From contig JAFDYN010000008.1 of the NCBI GenBank assembly GCA_018267385.1, forward strand, positions 188,622 through 252,621: a stretch of DNA of 64,000 bases, in the 5' to 3' direction. The translations under genes and the position numbers were made by a program. Below are positions 36,779 to 45,104 of the stretch, one piece after another. The first letter of the stretch is position 1. Every line of letters starts with the position of its first letter. Source of the stretch: Bacteroidota bacterium (GTDB taxonomy: Bacteria > Bacteroidota > Bacteroidia > Chitinophagales > LD1). The notes beneath the pieces were generated by a model. It had not been told where the DNA came from. It searched no databases and was given only the letters and a program-made list of their open reading frames with translations.

Positions 36779-37546
36779 ATGAAACCTATCAAACTTCTGA
36801 CCATAGCGCTCACCTCCTGGCTGATGCTGGCTGCTACCATGCCTGCCATGGCGGAGCGGGAGCGCATGCGGCGCAATATCACCTTCATAGTCCGCAAGGC
36901 TGACAGGGTGAAAAATATTGCAGACAGGTTTCACGTGAGTTTCAAAGAAATGAAGCCGCTGAATCCGCACCTGCGCAAAAGGCAGATGGCCTATGCCGGC
37001 AAGGCGCTCGTGATACCGGTCTGGCTGAAGCGTAAAAGCCACCAGCAGCGCGAGTCGTCAGATTTCAGCATAGCTGACTTTGCACTGGACCAGGACTCGC
37101 TGGATGCCTATGTGAGCGAGGACTTCGTAAACATGATGGATGTAGAAACGGATACCGTACGCCGCGCCATGATAGACAAAGAGATAAGGGTACTGGACCG
37201 CAAACTGAACGGGCTGTATATCAAATACGACTCTGTGCTGCGTGAGGAGAATGCAGCCTACTCAGACCTCTCCCTGCGCGATCAGAAGAAACTGATGATC
37301 TCCCGCATGAGAAACAACCCGCATGCTGCACTGGATGCTGTGATAGACTCTCTCAATAAGCAGAAGGCTGCGCTCAATACGGAGAAAAGTGGCATCAATG
37401 CCCGTGTGGCAGACTATGAGAACCTGGTAGACAATGCAGCCTATGCAGCAGCACACCCGGAGGAGGCAGAGGTCAGTACCATCCACCTCAATGAGTGGGC
37501 AGATGATCCGGACAAGGCTCCGGTCCAGGTTAAAAGTAAGAAGTAA
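36779..37546 (+). CDS. LysM-domain secreted protein
   Basis: 255 residues. Signal peptide (1-25), then one LysM domain (about 36-82, FIVRKADRVKNIADRFHVS ... GKALVIPVW), which binds peptidoglycan or other GlcNAc polymers. The rest is helical with coiled-coil character (LDRKLNGLYIKYDSV, IDSLNKQKAALNTEKSG). It shares this architecture with the next gene (VDRRINVVSFRMDSL, NAAYAAAHPEE versus NVAYAKANYERE), so the two are ancient duplicates. Probably periplasmic. Role unknown. Confidence 0.8.
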   Translation: MKPIKLLTIALTSWLMLAATMPAMAERERMRRNITFIVRKADRVKNIADRFHVSFKEMKPLNPHLRKRQMAYAGKALVIPVWLKRKSHQQRESSDFSIADFALDQDSLDAYVSEDFVNMMDVETDTVRRAMIDKEIRVLDRKLNGLYIKYDSVLREENAAYSDLSLRDQKKLMISRMRNNPHAALDAVIDSLNKQKAALNTEKSGINARVADYENLVDNAAYAAAHPEEAEVSTIHLNEWADDPDKAPVQVKSKK

Positions 37547-37552
37547 GGAAAG

Positions 37553-40480
37553 TTGAAGGATAGATTTCTGATAGTGATAGTAGCGATGGTGCTGTGCTGT
37601 ATGCCCTCCCTCACATCCGGCACTCCCGGCGGGCCGGACGATGTATCCGTGCGCAACGTGCCCTACATCGTAGTGAAAGGCGATAAGCTGAAGAATATAG
37701 CTGTCCGCTTTCTGGTGCCGGTCAAAACACTCAAAAAGCTCAATAAACTCTCATCGAAAAACTTCACCTGCTATCCCGGCATGACCCTGCTGGTACCTGT
37801 CCGGGTGCGCCCCCGCGGGTGGGATCCCGGCATGGAGGCCAGCTCTGATGCAGGTATGCTCAGCCAGGATCGCCAGCCCTCTGTAGACTATGAGGTTATA
37901 GGCGATGGTTTTGATCTAGACATCAAGGACGACTTCATCCCCGCCTCTGAGGCGCAGGACGACTCTGTACAGTTCATACGCGTGGGCGATCACATCCAGC
38001 GTGTGGACAGGCGTATCAACGTCGTCTCCTTTCGCATGGACTCGCTGAAGCAGGCAGAGTTTGGATTTGGCCATGATGATGACCTCAACTCCGTGCTGGG
38101 ACGTATGCGCCTGGCCCGGGACCGATACTATAGCAATGGTCCGCTGGGCAAAGAGATAGATAGCCTGCACCGCGTCAAGGCTACACTGAATAATCTCCGC
38201 ATACGCCTGCGAAACAGGATCACGGAAAACGAATACCTCCGTGATAACGTAGCCTACGCCAAGGCCAACTACGAGCGTGAGGAAATGGCTAAAGACACCC
38301 ACTGGGGTGATCAGATCACCTATGAGAGCAACTATGCACGTATCAAAGCTAAGCACGATGAACTGCTCGTAGAGGATACTGCCGTGCACTATCACATAGA
38401 CACTCCTGCGGCTAAACCGCCGGTCGTGGTACAGGCACCACCTGCTGTACCTGCCTCGCCGGCTCCTGCTCCTGTGGCAGTAGATACACCGGTCCGTATG
38501 GCAGTGCCTCCGGTCAAAGTAGCTCCGGCCCCTGTCACCACCGAGAGCAAACCAGCCACAACACCTCCTGTCTCTAAACCTGCGCCTGTAGCAGAGGCAA
38601 CTGTCAAACCCACTTCGCCCCCGGCCCCGGCTACTAAGCCAGCCCCCATCATCACGCCTTCTGCTACTCCAGCACCTGCCACGGCAGCCAAGGGTCCCTT
38701 CGGACTGCTGCAGCGCGTAGATATAGCGCCGATGGTGATCAGGCATGCTAAGGTGAGCATCACGGAGCGCCCTCATCAGAAAGGCACCCTGGTCCTCCTG
38801 CCACGAGAGGCTATGCAGACTATCATCCCGACTGCTGCCAGACCTGCCACTCCCGTAGCTGACAATACAACTATACCTCCGGCTACATCTAAAAACAATA
38901 ACACGCCGGTCGTAGCCATCAAGGTAGATACTGCGAAAACAACCGCTATAAAACCTACAGCTGACACCATCCATCACGCAGCTTCACCTACGTTAAAAAA
39001 GGATACAGTAGTTCATACGATCCAGGCTAAAGCAGACACGGTAAAAAAGCCAACCATCGTAGCTAAGACCGACTCCGCGCACAAAGCAACCGTGGTCACT
39101 GCGACGCTCAAGGATACCATCAAACGTAATAACACTGCGGTAATACATGCTGACACGCTACACAGCATCCCACCTGTAGTGAAAGCCGATACCGCACACA
39201 AGAATAGCACCGCCGCGATCACACCGAAAGACACAGCTAAGCGCGTAGATGCAACAGCAGCGTCAAATAATGCTCCGGCTGCCAGCCCTCCTGCTGCGCC
39301 TAAAAAGACCAACGCTCCTGCAGACAATAACTTCTCCATGGCAGAGGATAATAGCTTTGACGGGAGTACGAGAGAAAGTCATAGCAATACTGCTAAAAAA
39401 CAAGAGCAGCCAAAGGCGGAAAAACCTGATGCCATCACCGCAGATAATGACGCTGATGCTGCTACGGGCGGTGCAGGCAGGCCCGGCAGAAAGCCAAAAG
39501 AACAAAACAAAAAAGAGAAGAAAGGCGCTGACACACAGGATCAGGTGGCAGTAGTAGATTCCTCCAAGATTCTGCACGAGCAGGAATATGTACCTGCCAT
39601 CAGTACCGAAAAACCAGGATTATATGTGAAGCCCGGTCCATATTTGACCCTGGATATGAAGTATGACTCTACGATGCTGTACAAGGAGAAAAAGATCAAT
39701 GTGGATCCGCTGGCCAGCTACAAGACGGACTCAAATTTTATGGCCACAGATGTGCAGCTCAAAGAGATAGCCATCACTGAGGTAAAAAATAAACCTCGCT
39801 ACCTGATACCGGTAGACTCCGTGAGCAAGATCAAGGGTGAGTTTTATCTCATCCGTGCGCGGCAGGTGCTGGAGCGTGGAGACTTCAAGGAAGGAGACAA
39901 ATACCTCCGCAAGAGCCTGGAGCTGGACCCTAACAATGCCTCTACCTGGATGCTCCATGCAGACCTCTGTCTGACCACCGGCGCTGCCGACAAAGCGCTG
40001 AAGGAATACGCTATATCCAGCGAGATAGATTCTACTAATCCGAAAGTATTTTACAATATTGCCCTGCTCTACTCAAAGGCAAACGACAACCAGAAAGCCT
40101 ACAAATACTTCTCCCGAGCTACGGATGTGAATGATAAATACCTGCTGGCCTATATGGGCCGCGCTACGGTGCTAATGGATGAGCGCGACTACGAGGGTGC
40201 GATACAGGACTACGATAAGACGCTGAGCATAAACCGCTACTACTCTCCTGCCTACAAGGGCCGCGCCCTGGCGAAAATGGAAGCGCACAAATTTGAAGAT
40301 GCGATCGTAGACTTCAATCAGTACCTAGAGATAGAAGACCCGGACGGCTACATTCTCTACCAGCGCGGTATTGCCAAGATACTCTCCAATAACCTATTAC
40401 AAGGCTGCCTCGACCTCTCCTCTTCCCTCGAGCTAGGCTTCAAAGAAGCTGATAGAGCTATTAAGAAGTTCTGCCAGTAA
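37553..40480 (+). CDS. LysM and TPR protein with long low-complexity linker
   Basis: 975 residues from a TTG at 37553, 6 nt after the previous stop, giving a signal-like MKDRFLIVIVAMVLCCM; an ATG at 37586 would cut the signal short. Order: LysM (about 40-85), helical region (about 140-280) paralogous to the previous gene, Pro/Ala-rich linker (about 285-385), a degenerate Lys/Thr/Asp repeat linker (about 440-580), Glu/Lys-rich stretch, then five TPR-like repeats at about 770-960. The linker could span the periplasm while LysM binds peptidoglycan and the TPRs bind a partner. Function unknown. Confidence 0.8.
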   Translation: MKDRFLIVIVAMVLCCMPSLTSGTPGGPDDVSVRNVPYIVVKGDKLKNIAVRFLVPVKTLKKLNKLSSKNFTCYPGMTLLVPVRVRPRGWDPGMEASSDAGMLSQDRQPSVDYEVIGDGFDLDIKDDFIPASEAQDDSVQFIRVGDHIQRVDRRINVVSFRMDSLKQAEFGFGHDDDLNSVLGRMRLARDRYYSNGPLGKEIDSLHRVKATLNNLRIRLRNRITENEYLRDNVAYAKANYEREEMAKDTHWGDQITYESNYARIKAKHDELLVEDTAVHYHIDTPAAKPPVVVQAPPAVPASPAPAPVAVDTPVRMAVPPVKVAPAPVTTESKPATTPPVSKPAPVAEATVKPTSPPAPATKPAPIITPSATPAPATAAKGPFGLLQRVDIAPMVIRHAKVSITERPHQKGTLVLLPREAMQTIIPTAARPATPVADNTTIPPATSKNNNTPVVAIKVDTAKTTAIKPTADTIHHAASPTLKKDTVVHTIQAKADTVKKPTIVAKTDSAHKATVVTATLKDTIKRNNTAVIHADTLHSIPPVVKADTAHKNSTAAITPKDTAKRVDATAASNNAPAASPPAAPKKTNAPADNNFSMAEDNSFDGSTRESHSNTAKKQEQPKAEKPDAITADNDADAATGGAGRPGRKPKEQNKKEKKGADTQDQVAVVDSSKILHEQEYVPAISTEKPGLYVKPGPYLTLDMKYDSTMLYKEKKINVDPLASYKTDSNFMATDVQLKEIAITEVKNKPRYLIPVDSVSKIKGEFYLIRARQVLERGDFKEGDKYLRKSLELDPNNASTWMLHADLCLTTGAADKALKEYAISSEIDSTNPKVFYNIALLYSKANDNQKAYKYFSRATDVNDKYLLAYMGRATVLMDERDYEGAIQDYDKTLSINRYYSPAYKGRALAKMEAHKFEDAIVDFNQYLEIEDPDGYILYQRGIAKILSNNLLQGCLDLSSSLELGFKEADRAIKKFCQ

Positions 40481-40497
40481 AGGTTTGATGCAGGATA

Positions 40498-40582
40498 CAT
40501 GTTACTAGATACTAGTAACTACTTCAAAAACCAGAACAAGTATCAGGTAACCGGTATCCAATATCTAGAAACCAGCCTCGAG
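40498..40582. repeat. Short degenerate GTATC/CTAG repeat block
   Basis: The gap contains an 8-bp perfect inverted repeat GTTACTAG/CTAGTAAC (40501-40508 with 40512-40519) and four or five loosely repeated 10-12-bp units with GATAC, GTATC, TAGAAACC and AAAACCAG. It looks like decayed short tandem repeat DNA between convergent genes. Confidence 0.5.
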
Positions 40583-40596
40583 CATCACTAATATGC

Positions 40597-41451
40597 CTAG
40601 CTCTGTCGCGCCTCCTGCACTTTCTTTTGCACCCAACCCTTTTTAGCAAAGCTGTTAGCCTTAAATGTGAGGAAGAGGTTTGGAATAAAGCGCTTCACCC
40701 ACCAGACCATCCGCGCCTGGAATGGATGAAAGATATGGAAGGTGCCGTTGCCGGCCTCAGTGAGTATTTTCAGTGCTACCTCTGATGGTAGTATCGGAGC
40801 CTTCTTGATCATGGCGCTGCCTATGCTCATGGCACTCTCCGGCCCGCGTCCCTGCGCCATCACATTGCTGCGAAAGAAGGTAGGCATCACCACACTCACA
40901 CCTATGCCGAATGGCTTCACCTCTGCATTGATAGACTCAGACATCGCTATCACGGCAGCCTTGGTGATGTTATACATGCTCATATTCGGCATATTGGCAT
41001 AGCCGGCAGCAGAGGCGATGCTGATGATATGACCTGCGCCTTGCTTCTTCATCACCGGTATGGCAAAGTACGTCCCGTAGATCACGGCCATCTGGTTGAT
41101 ACCTACTATCCAGTCCCAGTTTTTGAGGGAGTACTCATCCAGCAGGCCGCCATCTCCCACACCGGCATTGTTGATCATGAGATCCACGCCACCTGCCCGT
41201 GATATGAAATCATCAAATGCCCCCTGATACGCCGTCTTGTCAGACACATCAAAGGCATACTCCAGCACCTTGGCGCCTTTAGACTCCAGCAGTGCTTTAC
41301 TCTCCTGCGCGCTTTGTGCTTTTATATCGGTAATGCCAATGGTCCAGCCATCTGCAGCCAGTAGCAGCGCCAACTCACGGCCCAGGCCGGAACCCGCACC
41401 GGTGATGAAAGCTCTCTTGGAGGGGAACCGGGATGTAAGTTTCAGGGACAT
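40597..41451 (-). CDS. Short-chain dehydrogenase/reductase (SDR)
   Basis: 284 residues. The Rossmann motif TGAGSGLG (about 17-24), NNAG (about 93-96), catalytic Ser in SIASAAGY and the Y-x-x-x-K pair (YNITK, about 159-163) are in place, so this is a classical SDR using NAD(P)H to reduce or oxidise carbonyl/alcohol groups in the cytoplasm. The C-terminal tail is basic. Substrate unknown. Transcribed alone. Confidence 0.9.
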   Translation of the reverse strand: MSLKLTSRFPSKRAFITGAGSGLGRELALLLAADGWTIGITDIKAQSAQESKALLESKGAKVLEYAFDVSDKTAYQGAFDDFISRAGGVDLMINNAGVGDGGLLDEYSLKNWDWIVGINQMAVIYGTYFAIPVMKKQGAGHIISIASAAGYANMPNMSMYNITKAAVIAMSESINAEVKPFGIGVSVVMPTFFRSNVMAQGRGPESAMSIGSAMIKKAPILPSEVALKILTEAGNGTFHIFHPFQARMVWWVKRFIPNLFLTFKANSFAKKGWVQKKVQEARQS

Positions 41452-41556
41452 ATCGGGGATTTAGTTGTATTGAATATATGGAAAACTATATGCGTCTGCA
41501 ATGGCGACCTTGATTCTTAACATGGATATATCAGCATGGCACCGTTATTTCCGCAT

Positions 41557-41592
41557 GAAATAAAAAAGCGGCAGGACTGCTCCTACCGCTTT
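41557..41592 (-). terminator. Terminator of the type B-PorP-OmpA cluster
   Basis: Minus-strand AAAGCGG arm (41592-41586) with CCGCTTT (41571-41565), one mismatch and an inner AGGA/TCCT pairing, then a T-rich tail. It lies 24 nt after the last gene of the cluster, which supports co-transcription of the three genes. Confidence 0.85.
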
Positions 41593-41616
41593 AATATAGC
41601 TAAGCAATGAAAACGA

Positions 41617-44022
41617 TCAATACTTGAGGACTTTGATCTCCGTCCTCCGGTTTACACTGTGCTGCTCCTCTGTACAGTCAGATACATTGGTCGGCTCACA
41701 TGCACAGCCATTCAGCAGTTTGTGCTCTCCATAGCCGGCAGCCAGTATACGGCTCATCTTCACCTTGCGCGATACGATATACAGGACGGCAGCTTTTGCG
41801 CGGCGCACAGAGAGTGCATCGTTATAAGCCATGGTCTGGCGGCAGTCCGTATGAGACCCGAGCTCTATCTCCAGTGTTGGGTTTTCCTTCATGATGCGGG
41901 CTACGTTATCCAGCTCCTTCGCAGCATCCTTGCGGATGTAAGATTTGTCCAGATCATAATAGATATCGTTCACCACCCATATCTGACCGATATAAAATTT
42001 GCACGGGCCTTCTATCACCTGGCCAGGCATGAGCCCCTTGGTAGAGATCGTGTCTACGCGGCCATTATGCTCGATGGTATACTTGCGGTCGAGGTTCAGG
42101 TCGAGGCGTACATACATTTCTTTGTTAGGTTGTACTTCTTTGCGCTCGCCTGTCTTGAGGTCTGTGTATGCTACCGTAGAGGTGAAGCAGTTAGCCGTGA
42201 GCGGCACCATCACCTTCAGCTCATTGTGATCTACCAGGTACTCCTTGGTCACGATACCCGTAGTAGGGTCAGCATCAGCAGGACTGACCGTGCCTGTGAT
42301 AGATTTGTACTCCGGCGAGGATACGGTATATGTACCCACCGGCAGATTGGTGATCAACCAGCCGGAGGAGTCTGTACCATAAGTATATGAAGGCTGGCCT
42401 GCAGCAGTGAGATAGATACCGGCATTATAGATCGGCTTCATTGTCTCCTTATCCTTCACAGATACTACTAGACGCAGGGCTTTCTTGGCCATGGCTATAG
42501 TGATCACCTGGTCCTTATCTTTTGGAGTAATGTCTACAGACACCGGAGCGTAGTCATCCTTGGTAGCCGTCACAGAGCATTTCTTTCCTTGCTCCAGCGT
42601 GAGCTGACGGGTACCTTCATCTGTAGTAAAGGAGCCCTGGTCTTTGGTCTTGGTGCAGGTCAGCATCAGTGCCACCTCCTTGAGCGGCTGGTGGGTCATA
42701 GAGTCTATCACCATCATGGTCACGTTATACAGCTTTGGCCTGTTCATCGTGAAAGTATAGATATCATCTTCGCCCAAGCCACCGCTCCTGTTGCTGGCAA
42801 AAAAACCTTTCTTATTGGCGCTATCTACTATGAAAGTGAAATCATCACGGTTAGAGTTGACCGGGGCACCAAGGTTTTCAGGCTTCGTCCACGCACCATT
42901 CTCCTGGTGCGTCATATATACATCCAGCCCACCGAGGCCACCCAGTGCGTTCGTAGCAAAATACAAGGTACCATCAGCAGCGATAAAAGGGAACTTCTCG
43001 TCGTACTTGCCATTGATAGCAGGGCCGAGATTGACCGGAGCGCTCCAGCCGGCAGTAGTACCGCTGCGGGTACACATATAGAGGTCAGCGCCGCCGTATC
43101 CGCCCGGCCTGTCACTGCTGAAGTAAAGTGTATTGCCATCGGCAGAGAGTGCAGGGTGTGCCGTAGAGAAATCCTTTCCATTCACGATCAGCGGCGTGAT
43201 CTTGCTGCGCTTCTTTTCGGTAAAGGTCATAGAGTACAGCTGCAGATGCACCGTGTGCTTGTCTGCGCTGCGTTTGGCAGTAGAGTGCCGATAGTTGCTA
43301 CGGGTAAAGATCAGCTCATTGGTAGCAGCATTGTAAGCCACCGGCCCGTCATGAAACTTGCCATTAGGCTTGCACTTTACTACCTTCTTGATATCATATG
43401 TCGTAGCGCCTTCAGATTGCGGTTTAGCCAGGAATATCTGATAGTAGTGGCGGCCGGTCCAGTTGTCGGTCAGGTTATTGTCGCGGCGCGCATTCTTATT
43501 GGAGGTAAAGAAAACCTTGCCATCCTTGTAGAATGCCGGGCCAAAGTCTGATGCCCCGGAGCTAAAGTTGGCCAGCTCGACTTTGAAAACGCCCTTGTCC
43601 TTGCTCAGGTCACCCACATTATTGAGGCCTGCTATGATGTCGTCTATATTCTTGTCTCCCGGAGAGGTGGCTTTGTATTTTTCATACCATGTGCGCGCCT
43701 CATCATACTTCTGATTGGAGCGGAGCGCATCTGCCAGGTAAAACTTATTGACAGGCATATCAGCCTGATTGGCCACCTTGCGGTACCATGCCTCTGAGTT
43801 TTGCGGCTGATTCATCAGGCGGTAGGCATCTGCTATGCGCTGCTGCAGGTATACGCTGTCTCCCTTATGCCGCTTCAGGCGGATAGAGTAGTGGTCTATA
43901 GCACTCTGAAAGTTGAACACCTTGTAGGCTTTATTGCCGCGGCGTGTATGGTATCCCTTGGTCTGGGCCATAGCCGAGAGGCCTACCAGCAGTGCGACCG
44001 ATATTATGATTGTCTTTTTCAT
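41617..44022 (-). CDS. OmpA-family protein with TPR and PD40 repeats (T9SS-associated, PorE-like)
   Basis: 801 residues from the ATG at 44022 (MKKTIIISVALL). Signal peptide, TPR-like helices (about 25-120), a WD40-like PD40 beta-propeller (about 150-430; AHPALSADGNTLYFSSDRPGGYGGADLYM and similar blades), a CarboxypepD-like beta sandwich (about 440-620) and a C-terminal OmpA domain that binds peptidoglycan (ELGSHTDCRQTMAYNDALSVRRA, NRRTEIKVLKY). In Bacteroidota such proteins link T9SS outer-membrane parts, especially PorP/SprF partners, to the cell wall. It follows porP-like and type B substrate genes, a standard trio. Confidence 0.9.
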   Translation of the reverse strand: MKKTIIISVALLVGLSAMAQTKGYHTRRGNKAYKVFNFQSAIDHYSIRLKRHKGDSVYLQQRIADAYRLMNQPQNSEAWYRKVANQADMPVNKFYLADALRSNQKYDEARTWYEKYKATSPGDKNIDDIIAGLNNVGDLSKDKGVFKVELANFSSGASDFGPAFYKDGKVFFTSNKNARRDNNLTDNWTGRHYYQIFLAKPQSEGATTYDIKKVVKCKPNGKFHDGPVAYNAATNELIFTRSNYRHSTAKRSADKHTVHLQLYSMTFTEKKRSKITPLIVNGKDFSTAHPALSADGNTLYFSSDRPGGYGGADLYMCTRSGTTAGWSAPVNLGPAINGKYDEKFPFIAADGTLYFATNALGGLGGLDVYMTHQENGAWTKPENLGAPVNSNRDDFTFIVDSANKKGFFASNRSGGLGEDDIYTFTMNRPKLYNVTMMVIDSMTHQPLKEVALMLTCTKTKDQGSFTTDEGTRQLTLEQGKKCSVTATKDDYAPVSVDITPKDKDQVITIAMAKKALRLVVSVKDKETMKPIYNAGIYLTAAGQPSYTYGTDSSGWLITNLPVGTYTVSSPEYKSITGTVSPADADPTTGIVTKEYLVDHNELKVMVPLTANCFTSTVAYTDLKTGERKEVQPNKEMYVRLDLNLDRKYTIEHNGRVDTISTKGLMPGQVIEGPCKFYIGQIWVVNDIYYDLDKSYIRKDAAKELDNVARIMKENPTLEIELGSHTDCRQTMAYNDALSVRRAKAAVLYIVSRKVKMSRILAAGYGEHKLLNGCACEPTNVSDCTEEQHSVNRRTEIKVLKY

Positions 44023-44055
44023 ACTCACGATGGATTGTCTTTAGCGTATCGGGGT

Positions 44056-45045
44056 TTAGAAATAAGTGAGATAGCGTGGAGAAGTGTAGCGGTTGTTGCG
44101 GCGGATAAACTCATAGCCTATCATTACGTCATGCGAGCCGTATTTCGCTACCGTATTCAGCCCTGTCAGCGCCCAGTCAAAGGCGTATCCCAGCTTGAGG
44201 CTCTGTGTCAGCTTCATCTCTGTCCAGATCACAAAGGCTGTACCCTTCTTATTGTCATAGCCTGATGCCAGCCTGTAGGTACCACCCAGCCAGAACCTGT
44301 CTGCAAAGAGTAAACCCAGGCTCGCGTCAAAGTCCGGTATATTCCTGTCCAGGCCCTTCACGTATTTGACGAGGAGGGATGGGCGCACTTTGATGACAGA
44401 TGTCTCACGGCCTATCACTACACCAGCAGTGAGCAGGTAGTGATTGTACTGGCGGAATAGTCCGTTGCTCATGCTCAGGCCTATAGGGCTGCTGATCTTC
44501 ATAGGTAGGATATGCGGTACTGAGAGGCCCACATAATACTTGCGGCTGTATATATAGATACCCGCGCCTACATTCGGCACGAAGACTGACTTATTTACTG
44601 CAAAAGTATTGTCCACGTATCCTTGTGCTGTCAGCTCAGATGGTATGGCGTCTGTATTGCGCTGCATATAGTAGGTACCGCCGGCAGAGATGCCGAGCGC
44701 TATCTTGCTCTTGCGCACCGGTATACGGTAGGCAAAGGAGGCCATCGCATTGAGGGAGCGCGTGAGGCCCAGCTGATCGCCGCTCACTACCAGGCCCAGC
44801 GCACAGCTATTGCGGCGCAGGGCACCATCCACACTGATATTGGCAGACTGTGGTGATCCGTCTACGCCGGCCCACTGGTTGCGATAGATAGCCATCAGGT
44901 TGATCACCTCGTGGCTACCGGTATAGGCGGGATTCAGATAGAGTCCATTGAACATATACAGGCCATAGTGTGCGTCCTGCTGTGCATAGAGGCCGGAGGC
45001 CGATGCAGAGAGAACTAGGCAGGCCAGGATCCATTTCTTCATCAT
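44056..45045 (-). CDS. PorP/SprF family T9SS outer membrane protein
   Basis: 329 residues from the ATG at 45045 (MMKKWILACLVLS). After the signal peptide (cleavage after LYAQ) the family start QDAHYGLYMFNGLYLNPAYTG is unmistakable, followed by alternating beta strands of an outer-membrane barrel. PorP/SprF proteins pair with type B sorting-domain substrates, helping to keep or move them at the surface. Neighbours on both sides (type B substrate upstream, OmpA protein downstream) match this role exactly. Confidence 0.92.
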   Translation of the reverse strand: MMKKWILACLVLSASASGLYAQQDAHYGLYMFNGLYLNPAYTGSHEVINLMAIYRNQWAGVDGSPQSANISVDGALRRNSCALGLVVSGDQLGLTRSLNAMASFAYRIPVRKSKIALGISAGGTYYMQRNTDAIPSELTAQGYVDNTFAVNKSVFVPNVGAGIYIYSRKYYVGLSVPHILPMKISSPIGLSMSNGLFRQYNHYLLTAGVVIGRETSVIKVRPSLLVKYVKGLDRNIPDFDASLGLLFADRFWLGGTYRLASGYDNKKGTAFVIWTEMKLTQSLKLGYAFDWALTGLNTVAKYGSHDVMIGYEFIRRNNRYTSPRYLTYF

Positions 45046-45104
45046 GGAGATTTTTATGCTGAAATATTTTTTCATGATCATGCTTTTGAGTTGAGTGGGG
45101 CAGA

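Noticed and set aside
37916-38977. 353-codon minus-strand frame, Arg/Ser/Tyr-rich
   Set aside because: Mirror of the low-complexity linker of the LysM-TPR gene; composition is not protein-like.
42589-43551. 320-codon open frame on the plus strand
   Set aside because: Antisense to the OmpA-family gene, no recognisable domain.
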